A stretch of 27,798 nucleotides of DNA, taken from Ophiothrix spiculata (lineage: Eukaryota; Echinodermata; Ophiuroidea; Amphilepidida; Ophiotrichidae). The translations under genes were made by a program, and so were the position numbers. Numbering within the stretch: the stretch's first letter is position 1; each line of letters starts with the position of its first letter. Shown piece after piece: positions 9,515 through 18,686 of this stretch. The notes under the pieces are model-generated. The model did no database searches. It had not been told where the DNA came from and was given only the letters and a program-made list of their open reading frames with translations. The DNA lies in the NCBI GenBank assembly GCA_000969725.1, contig JXSR01S010092.1, one strand, 5' to 3'.

Positions 9515-9557
9515 AGCCCACCAACTCAGACACCGATCAGCACACTCAATGGTGAGT
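9515..9557 (+). repeat. Duplicated exon end plus splice donor
   Basis: Bases 9515-9551 match exon bases 9430-9466 at about 28 of 37 positions, and both copies are followed by GTGAGT. In frame, the exon end reads STPAETPISARN and the copy reads SPPTQTPISTLN. Several differences are at third codon positions (AGT/AGC twice, CCT/CCG). Reading straight through the first donor meets a stop at once, so the copy could only be used as a separate small exon or as a decoy donor. An AG lies just before it (9515-9516). Confidence 0.7.
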
Positions 9558-10017
9558 GCTCCGTAGTTAAAAATCTTGTTTTTCAAATTGCTCTTGATTT
9601 TTTAAGTGTTTGTAGACAGTTCTGATGAATAGTTTCAATAAAATGGGCTTCAAACTTCAGACCGATCTTACTGATTCTATAGGACAAAAACATTTTTTTG
9701 TGCAAAATTGAGAATACACACTGGTGTTATATGAGGAATTTCAAATAACCAAACTTCAAATTGTTGAAAACATTTTAATTTTAAAACTTACTATTTCTGC
9801 AGAAAATTCCAGCAGTGTGTAATGCCACTTGGGTTGTCTTGGAAAAAAAGAACTTGAATTTCCAATGACCTGTTGTCTGATCAATTTGAGAATTACGTTT
9901 TTGATGCTTGTATGTTTTATGGGTAAATGTGGTTAGCAATATATTTTAAAAAATTAGAAAAAGATATGCCCAGTACACATTCGATTGCTTTCTGGCTTTA
10001 ACTTTTTGTCCCTGCAG
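9558..10017 (+). other. SPAG17 intron remainder, nothing seen
   Basis: AT-rich intron ending at TTTTTGTCCCTGCAG. No further exon, repeat or RNA feature is recognised. Confidence 0.6.
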
Positions 10018-10119
10018 CTTCAGGCGAAGGAAACCAGTTTGGTGCTGATAGTACCTCACCACAGAAACATGCTCACCAAGGTGTGTCTAGAGAAGGCATC
10101 GAAATCACACCAACGCAAG
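10018..10119 (+). CDS. SPAG17: SPAG17 exon 8, linker
   Basis: A 102-bp phase 1-1 exon between CCCTGCAG and GTAAAT. It encodes ASGEGNQFGADSTSPQKHAH, then QGVSREGIEITPTQ. Low-complexity, polar and probably disordered. It is supported by the intact frame, the splice sites and phase agreement on both sides, not by strong family conservation. It is frame-neutral if skipped. Confidence 0.8.
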
Positions 10120-10717
10120 GTAAATATCGCATATTTATTAGATGAAATTCACACTCCTGTAATTAATTATTTGCTTGGCATCTACCTTATTGTCTCCAAA
10201 AATGTCCCTTTGTAATAAAGCGAATACCTGATAATGATTTCTGACCAACTTGTTTTAAAACACTCAATTGCAAAGTGGTTTTCTTTTTGAGTGAATTAGT
10301 AAAATGCTTCTGGATGTCAACAACAAATGAAGTAACAATCGTAGAAGTAAGGCAAACTGTTCAAACCTTCCATGTTACTGTGATCCTATATTCACAAATT
10401 TTACCATTGTTTTTAGCTTACCTTAAGCTTAAGTAAATAGCCCCTCTTTGGAAAAATGAAACATGGCAGGGTGCTTTTTGAGATAATACAGTATTTGATG
10501 TTTGTCAAAATAGTTAGAGCGTAGGGAAACTTGAGGTAGAATAAAATCCTCAAACTGATTTTTTAGTATGTACTGGTGCAAAAAAATTTGTAGAATCACA
10601 TATCCAAAATCCCCAAAAAATCACTTTGGGCAAATTTTTTTACAAGTGTTTAAACATAGCACTAATTTCTTCTTTGGGTAAGAAGAATAATCAAAGTATT
10701 TGTTTGCATGAAAGGGT

Positions 10718-10808
10718 CATCAGCGTGCGAGTTTACTAACGCGCTAGAGTAACGCATAAATACGCGATCATTATGGGATGCGTTTACATGTGAATGCGCA
10801 CGCTGATA
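10718..10808. repeat. CpG-rich hairpin near element end
   Basis: ATCAGCGTGCG and its inverse CGCACGCTGAT lie about 70 bases apart, with several CGC repeats between (AACGCGCTAG, ATACGCGATC). It sits just inside the left TIR of the 10513-14070 element, and a CpG-rich stretch lies at the other end. Such subterminal structure is common in non-autonomous transposons. Confidence 0.5.
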
Positions 10809-10912
10809 ACGCATAGCCTTGGCATATCTTTCCGCTAATGGTAATGCGGTCAATGCATAGTAATTTCCAAAGATTTATATCTAGGCATATATGGTTATTT
10901 TTAAGACCCGAT

Positions 10913-11481
10913 GCAGGGACGATGTCTACCCTACCCCAAAGTCAACATAAAAGAAGTAACCATGCATGCGTGTTCTAAATTTTGTGGAAAAGGGGTATAT
11001 TTTTCACTGTAATCGTTGACCGCGAAATCGGGTATTTTGAGCATCCATCTCCGTGATTTATTTTTAAAAAGGTACTTGTTGCACAAAAAAACCCACAACT
11101 TGCTTATCCGTGGATTAGACTTTTTTGTAATTCATGTAATATTTCTATGAAGAAAATCTTGGAAGATGCGGAAAAGATGTAACTAAATCGGTTAGTACAT
11201 CAACAGACATGAAAAGTAGGCCTAATGTATGTATTTATATTTAGTTGTTAATCATGTTAATTTATTAAATTTTAAAGAGTCTTTGGGAAGGGGTGTCTGA
11301 AAATCTTGTCTTTCAAACTATGAGATAGGGGGTATTATGCTAATTTTGTCCTAACGGTTTTTGCAAAAAAAGGGGTAAAATCAATGAAAAATCTTTGAAA
11401 GGGGGGTATAGTTTAGAAAAACATGAGGAACTCCAATGGTTACCACTTTTTATTTTGACTTGGGTGACCGGGGAGGCTGTG
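10913..11481. mobile_element. Probable nested TIR element
   Basis: ACCCCAAAGTCAACATAAAA at the left is matched in inverse by TTTTTATTTTGACTTGGGTG near the right end. Outer parts (GCAGGGACGATG... against ...GGGGAGGCTGTGC) also pair loosely. GGGGTA phrases recur inside. No clear target duplication was found, so the boundaries are approximate. It lies within the 10513-14070 element. Confidence 0.4.
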
Positions 11482-12159
11482 CTAAAAATTCCAAATCTGG
11501 GTTGCTATTTGTTTCTTATGCTGTAGTGAATAAGTTATTTGTCCAACAGTAGCCCCAACAGTAGCATTATAAAAATGATAAAGGTAGGCCTGTACATCTT
11601 TAAAGGTCGTAATTTTAGGCCTGTTATGTTATAGACGGCATCATCGAAACATGATCTGCAACATCAAAGACAACAATATACCGTAAATAAAATTGTAAAA
11701 AAACCCAGAGAATTTAGATTTTGAATAAACCTGATTAAAACAAAGCTTGTCTGATTACACTCTACTCCCTTCATCGTCCGGGATTTAGGACGTCACATTA
11801 GACATGATGATAAGAATTGAAGGGTGCCAGAAAACTGGACATGCAGAGTTGCTTGAAATTTACTTAAAGCTGTACAAAAACTATTGGACTAACATGCATT
11901 CCACTATATCTATACCATTTCCCTAACCCCGACTTTCAGTCCAACACAATTTGTCACAGTGATTTTCAGGAGACTGACGATGCTCCGTACTTCGAATGAG
12001 GCTCCTAAATTTGTTTCGTTGGCCTATATGACGGCAATCCCTTTTCTTTAAAATACCAAAATTTCCATAAACATGATGAATCATCCATGTCTTGCAATCA
12101 AGCCGATTAGGCACATTTTTTTCAATAATAGGCCTCAATTTGTTTAGGCCAACTTTTTA

Positions 12160-12775
12160 ATTTCCATTTATGTCTTTATAGGCCCTACAGTATATACCTT
12201 CAACAGAAACGTATGAACCGTTACTTCTCAGTCCCTATTTTTTCGTTTTTGGTTTTAAAACTGAATTTAAAAAAAAACCTGTTGAAGAATAGCTTCCTTT
12301 AGCTATACAAATCAGTTACATTGTTTGCTTGTACACTCAAAATCAATGTTTTGTGTGACAAAAGTAGGCTGAAAACCGTAAAATCGGACAAAAAATCAAC
12401 ACAACATCTGATAAGAAGGTTCTACAGACTTCATGTACCCCAAGGAAGTTATAGCTTCCTTGTGTACCCCTTATTTTATTTGCAGTCTTTAAGTATATGA
12501 TACAAATGAACACATTTAACTCTTTTAAAGTGTAGAAAAATTCATATATACTATCCCTTGATTTTTCAAAGTGTGAAAAAAATTATGGTCATTTGTTTTA
12601 AAAAAAATTGCATTTTGTTATTTATAATCATCATCATCATCATCATTATCATCATCATCATCATTTGTTTGGGCCTACTTTTGGCAATTAACTGTTGTCC
12701 CATTTATGTCTTTAGGCCTTTACCTTTAGAAAAACGTATCAACCGTTACAAAGTTCTCTCTATTTTTTTACGTTT
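12160..12775. repeat. Internal direct repeats in the large element
   Basis: About 12160-12245 and 12690-12775 share CCATTTATGTCTTTA-TAGGCC, then ACGTAT.AACCGTTAC, then CTAT-TTTTTT-CGTTTT. A looser third similarity (TTTTAAAAC...AAAACCTG) links 12255-12290 with 13095-13115. This indicates old internal duplications inside the element. Confidence 0.5.
12627..12664. repeat. (ATC)n microsatellite
   Basis: About twelve ATC units with one interruption (ATT). This produces spurious poly-Ile/poly-His translations. Confidence 0.95.
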
Positions 12776-13162
12776 TGGGTTCTTACAAAGCAAAATAACC
12801 ACCGGCCAATTCGAGACCTAACACATTAAAACAAAGTTATTTTACACAAATACAAACAAGTAGGCCTACAAAAAGTTGTGTCCACAAATATAAGAATAAT
12901 TAAACGAATCACAAATGATTAAAATGTAATATATAAGCATGCAAGATTCCTTAAGAACTTCAGCTTCTTTTTGTAGAACAAATTTCTTCAGACACTTTTC
13001 AGATTTTCCATCGATATACATGCATACCAGAGTGTTGCAGTACGCTTCTGAAACGTTTTAAATTGGTTAAACTTGAAATAACTTTTTATGTATCGATTTT
13101 AAAACAAAACCTGAGAGAAAATCTCCCTTAAAGCATGGATCTGAAACTTTTATATAAGTTAA

Positions 13163-13469
13163 AGGTATATACATGGTCCGATTTTTCGCATTTTAGTTTT
13201 CACTGTCAAATGAAAGATCGCCACTAAATATGTTTCAAATTCAAATTTCAGTTAAATCGGAACAACTGTTTTGATTTTATAAGCAATTTTTTATTTTCCA
13301 CTTACCTATACTTTACTGTGTCAGGAATATTATGGTTACCATTATTTAGCACATTTTAACATTTCAGCCGTAAAATTTCACATGGGTAATAAGAAAAATA
13401 TGAGGAATATTTTGGTACCAACATCTCAGAAAGTTTGAAAAAATACTGACCCAATCGGACAGGGCTCCT
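13163..13469. mobile_element. TTAA-flanked MITE, copy A
   Basis: It is bounded by TTAA at 13159-13162 and 13470-13473. The ends are inverted (AGGTATATACATGGTCCGAT at the left; ATCGGACAGGGCTCCT at the right). It is homologous in the same orientation to 14652-14972, sharing TGTCAAATGAAAGAT, CCTATACTTTACTGTGT and AAATTTCACATGG. TTAA target sites are typical of piggyBac-type elements. It has no coding capacity. It lies inside the 10513-14070 element, so it probably landed there later. Confidence 0.75.
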
Positions 13470-14198
13470 TTAAAGGTGTTATTAATATTTCTATAATGCT
13501 ATTTTTTAGGCCTAAACGTTTTTTTGTCAAAAAAAAAAACCCTCCCAACTTTTATGCTTAAAAAAAGTTATTTTGCCTAAAAGACAAACGTTTTTTACTC
13601 TTTCAGAGAACGTTTATATTTTACTAGCTGGGATCTTAACCGATAGGGCCTATATGTCTCAATCAGTAATCAATTATAATTTTCGGTTAAGTTTTGGAGG
13701 TGTCGGCAGCCCGCTGGATGCTTTGCGTGTCAAGCAATCAGCGCAAGCACTGACGCTCAAATATGATGCGTCAAGCTCGCTTTCATCGTGCGGCGCATAA
13801 ATAATAATCGCGCGATCACTAACCACGACGCGTCGCTTTTTCGCGGGAAAGCGTTACCAAAGGCTTTTTAGAAAAAAAATCTGATTAATTTTTATTTTTT
13901 CAATTCAAAAAGACGTTTTTGAAATGGCTATAACTTTTTTTGCCCAATATGATTTTTTGGGGATTTTTGACACGATATAGTACGATTTCCACTCTATACA
14001 GCCATATAAAAAAATAAGTTTGAGGATTTTATTCCAGCTGATGGTCAATTTGGAAGTCTCACGCTCTAACTAAAATCCAACCAACGATTGTCCAGAACAA
14101 GAGCAACAGGCCGGGACCATCGGTTTAGGGCAGTCACTTACTGGTTTGGTTTTGAAGTGTTTTCTAATTCTTATGCCTTCAAATACACATTTACAATT

Positions 14199-14375
14199 TT
14201 GGACTCCTTTTGTTTCAAAAAAACTGAAATAGATACCTTTTCAGATTCATAGTTGGAAGCAGCACGTAGCGGGTCTTAGCATTCCTCACGATCCCGCAAT
14301 CTACGTTCAGCTTACAACTATCATGACTCTGAAAAGGTGTCTATTTCAATTTTTATGATCATGACAAGAGTCCAA
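14199..14375. repeat. Foldback element
   Basis: TTGGACTC...TGAAATAGATACCTTTTCAG at the left pairs with CTGAAAAGGTGTCTATTTCA...GAGTCCAA at the right. The arms are about 70-80 bases with small indels and the loop is near TTAGCATTCC. It is MITE-like. No target duplication was identified. Confidence 0.7.
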
Positions 14376-14481
14376 TATCAGTATACATATGCTGTTATCC
14401 TTTTCTTTTATTTACAACCGATATGTATATTTTTAATATCAATATCTCAGTTTTAATTTAATTTCTTATGATTTTACCCAG

Positions 14482-14619
14482 GTATTAGTCCATCCGATGT
14501 GCGCCCTCTTAATCCTACACCTGGTCACGCCCAGGGTAAGGGAACCCCTACCCCCCTGAGACCAACCAACCCCACCCCAGGGCATGCATCACAGCAAGGA
14601 GCCACTACTACAAGACCAG
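14482..14619 (+). CDS. SPAG17: SPAG17 exon 9, NPTPGHA repeat linker
   Basis: A 138-bp phase 1-1 exon between TTTTACCCAG and GTACAT. It encodes 46 residues with two copies of a 19-residue peptide repeat: VRPLNPTPGHAQGKGTPTP and LRPTNPTPGHASQQGATTT. Pro/Thr-rich and disordered. A second donor-like site, G|GTAAGG at 14536, lies at the end of the first repeat in the same phase. Frame and splice phases support the exon; family conservation is weak here. Confidence 0.82.
14536..14541 (+). promoter_or_regulatory. Possible alternative 5' splice site, in phase
   Basis: CAGG|GTAAGG matches the donor consensus at least as well as the annotated donor GTACAT at 14620. Using it would end the exon at 14535 in phase 1, remove 84 bases (28 codons) and keep the frame into the next exon. 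Usage is inferred only. Confidence 0.4.
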
Positions 14620-14651
14620 GTACATGTTGCTTTAACATTGTTTATAATTAA

Positions 14652-14972
14652 AGGAGCTTGGTCTAATTTTTCAAAATTATGTTTTCAGTGTCAAATGAAA
14701 GATGACCACTAAAGAGGTTAAAGTTTCAAATTTTAGCTGAATCGGTCAAACCGTTTGGATTTTATGTGAAATTTTGTATTTTAGAGCTGCCTATACTTTA
14801 CTGTGTAAAATTAATTATGGTTGCCATATTTTTTCATATATAACTTCAAAACGGAATGTAACTCAGCCGTGAAATTTCACATGGATTATGAGAAAAGTGT
14901 GAGCAATATTTTGGTTCCAAAATCTCAAAAAGTTTGAAAAAAAGTTGAAGCAATCAGACCATGCTCGATTCT
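14652..14972. mobile_element. TTAA-flanked MITE, copy B
   Basis: It is bounded by TTAA at 14648-14651 and 14973-14976. The ends are AGGAGCTTGGTCTAATTTTT and CAATCAGACCATGCTCGA. The body matches copy A at 13163-13469 with many substitutions, so the two are family members, not a recent duplication. It is 321 bp with no coding frame, and sits 32 bases after the exon 9 donor. Confidence 0.78.
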
Positions 14973-14976
14973 TTAA

Positions 14977-15972
14977 GGGTTTTTAGCTTTTATGAAATCC
15001 TATTTGATATAGCAGATTCTTCAGACTGAGTGTGACAACTAGTGGCGTAGGGGGACATACACCTGACTTAAAAATAACGGTTGAATCAGAAAATGAAAGA
15101 CTGTTACTGAAACATTTTTACATACCTTCAAGGAAGAGACATTTTGAGGAAAAAATAACGCGGAATTCAAAATAAATGAAAAGAGAGAAATTGGAACCCG
15201 AAACTGATTCATTCAGTTTGGTTCTACATAAATATAATTTTTTACCTGCAATCTTTCTAATTGGAAACTAATCAGTGTTACCTGACCAGTTAACAACAGT
15301 CAGAGATTTTAATTGGAACAGCAGAGATAAGCTGCTTTTGAGTGATTTTGCATGAATTGAAATTTGATAGATTGAATCTAGCACTTCAAAACCTCAACAG
15401 ATCAGTTGGTCTGTATATATGCAAGGCCCTAACTTCAAAGATTTTTGTGTTATGGGCACAAANNNNNNNNNNNNNNNNNNNNNNNNNNNNNNNNNNNNNN
15501 NNNNNNNNNNNNTCTGTATATATGCAAGGCCCTAACTTCAAAGATTTTTGTGTTATGGGCACAAAGAGGAAAAAAATAGTAACCATTTATGAATTGTAAT
15601 AATAAAGATTTCTGATGTACCAAATGAAACAATGAAAAATCATGCATGATCATCAAGGAGTTAATATGGAAAATGCAAGAGCATGGGGTACCTGTAAAAA
15701 CACGCACGGTAAGCATTGTGCTTAGGGTCTGTTGTAGTCTCATCTCGACAGCCCTCTGTCTTTTTGCATGTTGTAGAACGGGAGGGCCTGATAGATGAAT
15801 ATTTGATGCCAGGTCAAGAATTAAAAACAATCATTTATCCATAGAATGATCCATGGGACATCAAAATATCCCTTCTGTTGTTATTGATAGTAGCAAACCA
15901 CTTTTAAAACAGCCATGTACCTAATAATTTTGAAATGCTGACCTTTACCTCTTTGTTATTTCCATTGCTAAG
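14977..15972 (+). other. SPAG17 intron containing an assembly gap
   Basis: Apart from the gap described separately, this is AT-rich intron sequence with no clear repeat. It ends at the acceptor TTTCCATTGCTAAG. The gap leaves open that a small linker exon is missing from the assembly. Confidence 0.55.
15410..15565. other. 50-N gap flanked by identical 53-bp ends
   Basis: Bases 15463-15512 are N. The 53 bases before it (15410-15462) are repeated exactly after it (15513-15565), starting TCTGTATATATGCAAGGC and ending TATGGGCACAAA. Two contig ends overlapping by 53 bp were probably placed with a default-size gap instead of being merged, or a short tandem repeat broke the assembly. Confidence 0.95.
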
Positions 15973-16110
15973 GCAATCCTACCCCAAGTGGCGTACCAGA
16001 CAACACCAACAATAGCGGTGTGTTACCCAGTGAAACCCCATCAAGCTATGCCTCCTTTCCTAACCATCCGTCGACCATCCCTGAAGAGCGCTCTGATACA
16101 GCGTGTACAG
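15973..16110 (+). CDS. SPAG17: SPAG17 exon 10, linker
   Basis: A 138-bp phase 1-1 exon, the same length and phases as exon 9, between CCATTGCTAAG and GTAAGC. It encodes GNPTPSGVPDNTNNSGVLPS, ETPSSYASFPNHPSTIPEER and SDTACT. Pro/Ser/Asn/Thr-rich and disordered. Its opening GNPTPSG echoes the NPTPG repeats of exon 9, so the two exons may derive from one duplicated exon. Confidence 0.82.
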
Positions 16111-16410
16111 GTAAGCTCATCCCCTTTGTATCTAAAAAAAAACCTTAATAGGTATCTCAAAGATCACTGTAGAGCTGACTTCCACAGGTATGAGAATTTT
16201 TAGGAAATTTCCTGATTTCAGTTTTTTTTTGGAAAACTCCCTGAACAAAACTTAAATATAACAAAGTCCTTATTTTCAGGAAATTTCAGGATTTTCAGGA
16301 TGTTTTGTTATGAATTGCCTTGTCTCAAAAAATCACCACAATTTAAGTCATACTCAAATGCTAGCGGCTTAGTTCAGGTTTTCTCTACTCACTTTGTGAT
16401 GAGGCAGTTA
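16111..16410 (+). other. SPAG17 intron, 5' part
   Basis: Intron sequence with repeated TTTCAGGA/AGGAAATTTC phrases near 16200-16300 (low-complexity palindromic text). No exon or clear element is visible. Confidence 0.5.
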
Positions 16411-16656
16411 CGGACATAATCAATATAGAGACGAACGATCGCTCGGGTCGTACGACCAATGCCATGAAGCCTAGTAGTTTATCGACCTACCTTTGCATTT
16501 CGCTCAAAAAATCAAGTAATATAATGGCCAATAATATCAATGCGTACCAAACGATCTAATTTCTAATGATTGCTCGACCCAGGCATTGACTTGGCTCGGG
16601 TCAAAAAGTTTGGCTCGGCTTGGGCGAGTTGCTTGGGTCTAAATTGATTATGTCCC
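16411..16656. mobile_element. PIF/Harbinger-like MITE
   Basis: A 246-bp element with TIRs CGGACATAATCAATATAGA and TCTAAATTGATTATGTCCC (17 of 19 pair). It is flanked by TTA at 16408-16410 and 16657-16659. A 3-bp TTA/TAA target duplication is characteristic of PIF/Harbinger elements. The interior is rich in CTCGGGTC/GGCTCGG phrases. No coding capacity. Confidence 0.7.
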
Positions 16657-16659
16657 TTA

Positions 16660-17034
16660 TTGTTGTGTTTTGCAATACCAATCTATTAGCAAGCTCAAGA
16701 CATCTGATGCTCTGTGTGTTTGCATGCAATCAGAATAGAGCTTTGAAAAAACTTGATCAAACCCTGGCTCATTTGTAGACTGAATCCACCACTCACCAAA
16801 TGGGGGTCCCTCACTTTGTTGTTTGGGCCAAACATTGTGTAGAGCATCTGCAGTTGTTATATTAAAGACTGATGGACTCATTTAGCTCATTATTACTCCT
16901 TAGACATTGCAGAATATAATCCAGGGTGATGTGATACTCACATCCTTGGGCAAATTTTGTAATCCAAGATGGCTACCAAAATACCAAAATTGATTTCAAA
17001 CCCATAGTCTTGTACTTTTTTTCTGTATCATCAG
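16660..17034 (+). other. SPAG17 intron, 3' part
   Basis: Unremarkable intron sequence ending at the acceptor TTTTTTCTGTATCATCAG. No feature seen. Confidence 0.6.
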
Positions 17035-17267
17035 GCCAAAGTGGTATTCTAAAACAATCATATGCTGACCAAGCTAATGTAGCCATGCAACCTGCCCAAC
17101 CATGTGCTGACACCGACCACTCCAACGCTGCCATCCCATCTGCACAAAGTGATATCATTTTAACCAGGAGCCTTGTCACTGATGTCAATGGAGAACCACG
17201 TAAAGATACCGTCAGATTGCCAGCAGCCATCTTGGGGACCAGGCCAGGGGCTGTGCCGAACGAAAGG
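17035..17267 (+). CDS. SPAG17: SPAG17 exon 11, LPAAILG motif
   Basis: Exon between TGTATCATCAG and GTAAGC; phase 1 in, phase 0 out; about 78 residues. It opens with an Ala/Gln-rich linker (GQSGILKQSYADQANVAMQP) and then enters a conserved SPAG17 block: ILTRSLVTDVNGEPRKDTVR, LPAAILGTRPGAVPNER. This block and the following EDPVRRK are among the best-kept family signatures near the C-terminus. Confidence 0.93.
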
Positions 17268-17302
17268 GTAAGCCAATCATGCAATGGCTGATTTATGTTA
17301 TA

Positions 17303-17592
17303 TAGAGGGTTTGCACGTGACGTCATCGTACTCACAACACCATTTTCATGGGCCGGTAAACAAAAAGTCCCTTCATATTTTTTAGCAGATCACAATACCA
17401 GATCACAGATGATGACAAGAATATACATTACATTTATTTAGTTTAATTTTTAAGTCTTGATTTTAAATTAAATCAATCACAAGTACAGTCGATTTTGATG
17501 TCTTGTTGACATTACAAATTACTCCGACCCCACCAAGATGGCGGTGAGAACGGTTGCGTGTATGTTGCGTATCGCGTGGTGCAAACCCTCTA
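17303..17592. mobile_element. hAT-like MITE, CpG-rich ends
   Basis: A 290-bp element with perfect 14-bp TIRs TAGAGGGTTTGCAC / GTGCAAACCCTCTA. The 8-bp flanks are ATGTTATA (17295-17302) and TTGTTATA (17593-17600), matching 7 of 8. TAGAGGG termini with 8-bp duplications fit hAT. Next to the left TIR is CACGTGACGTCATCG, containing E-box-like and CRE-like strings. Near the right end is CAAGATGGCGGTGAGA, with a YY1-like AAGATGGCG. It starts 35 bases after the exon 11 donor and has no coding capacity. Confidence 0.8.
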
Positions 17593-17600
17593 TTGTTATA

Positions 17601-18508
17601 TTTAGGGAGCATCTCAAAACTCAACTAGGAGGTTGCTTTTGTTTTGAGAACAGTAATCGCCGCAGCCACCGGTTGAGTTTTGAAGTGGCCCATTATTGAA
17701 TTCCTTGGCACTAGATTGTGATGATAAGAAATGTTTATTCCATATGTCAGTGGCTCTTGAAATACCGGAAGAACCATTTTAAATTCATCATGTGAATACA
17801 AGAAAGTCATTTATGCAATGGTTGCCCTGGATTCAGGGTAGTTTCATCACTATATAGAACTTGAAATAATTTCCTGTACAAAAAATCCCATGATGTGACG
17901 ATCCTTCTTTTATGGCTACCGTTGTTATTCATTGTTTGAGTCATGCTAACACTAGGTAAGTAAAAATAGTTGATCTGTTTCTTTAATTTGGGACAGAAAA
18001 AAAATGTCTGATAAAGGAATATCCTCAGAATTTATATTGCCTTACCCTTGAGTTCACACCAGCGTGCCTAAAAGGGTTAAAATACTTTGATAACATTTTG
18101 GTAACAGGATACGATGATTAGCCAAAATTAACTTTTGGAAGAGGTCGTTTTTATTAATTAGAAAGATTTCAACAACTCATCGTATCTTTTTATATGGGAG
18201 CGGGCCGTTGGTGACTCGTGATGAATCCACAGTTGGTATTCAAATAAGCGCGTCATGCACGGCACAGCGTACAAGGAGGTGCGTTTACGCAGTACACCTT
18301 AGTCGGCGCACTGTTCATTGCGCGTCGCAAGTCCAGTATGTGCAAGGTCTGGTGTTTAGGAACAGTAAAAAACGACAAAGCAACAAACATTTAATAACTA
18401 GCATTTTGCTTCAGATTCTGCTAAATATTTTATGAAGATGACTATTTGTTAAATTGAAAACATTTAGAATTTAATTCATACGGTTTTAAGAACATTTTCG
18501 TTGTTGAA
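17601..18508 (+). other. SPAG17 intron, middle part
   Basis: Contains a small hairpin (TCAAAACTCAAC at 17614-17625, GTTGAGTTTTGA at 17672-17683) and a CpG-bearing patch near 18190-18330 (GGGAGCGGGCC, GGCGCACTG...GCGCGTCGC). No exon or full element is clear. Confidence 0.5.
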
Positions 18509-18686
18509 AGGTATTCAAACACGCTACAGAGTTGTTCATCGGCAATCAACAACTCTGCATCCGATGCGTCGGCGTATTTTTATCACAATCGGGTGGCTAA
18601 AGCCACCCTCGCGCGAAAATACGCAGACGCATAGATGCATCGTTGTTGATTGGCGATGAACAACTCTGAAGCGTGTTTGAATACCT
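18509..18686. repeat. Near-perfect foldback MITE
   Basis: A 178-bp element that is almost one palindrome. AGGTATTCAAACACGCT...CAGAGTTGTTCATCGGCAAT at the left is inverted at the right as ATTGGCGATGAACAACTCTG...AGCGTGTTTGAATACCT. The centre is a perfect GGGTGGCT/AGCCACCC hairpin. TTGAAAG occurs at both sides (18504-18510, 18689-18695) but does not abut both ends equally, so it is only a candidate target duplication. Confidence 0.8.

Larger units (their letters stand above)
10513..14070. mobile_element. 3.56-kb TA-flanked element with long TIRs, non-coding
   Basis: The left arm (about 10513-10646) starts GTTAGAGCGT and contains ATAAAATCCTCAAACT and AAATCCCCAAAAAATCA. The right arm (about 13925-14070) holds the inverse of each (TGATTTTTTGGGGATTT, AGTTTGAGGATTTTAT) and ends ACGCTCTAAC. 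TA dinucleotides flank both ends (10511-10512, 14071-14072). TA duplication suggests a Tc1/mariner-like or similar cut-and-paste family. No transposase frame is visible. The interior carries nested repeats and a CpG-rich stretch near 13700-13860. It makes up most of the 4.36-kb intron. Confidence 0.7.

Noticed and set aside
12558-12821. Open frame with a poly-isoleucine run
   Set aside because: Produced by the (ATC)n microsatellite and AT-rich text; no family resemblance and no splice context.
15342-15599. Open frames across the N gap
   Set aside because: They run through unknown bases and a duplicated contig end; not evidence of a gene.
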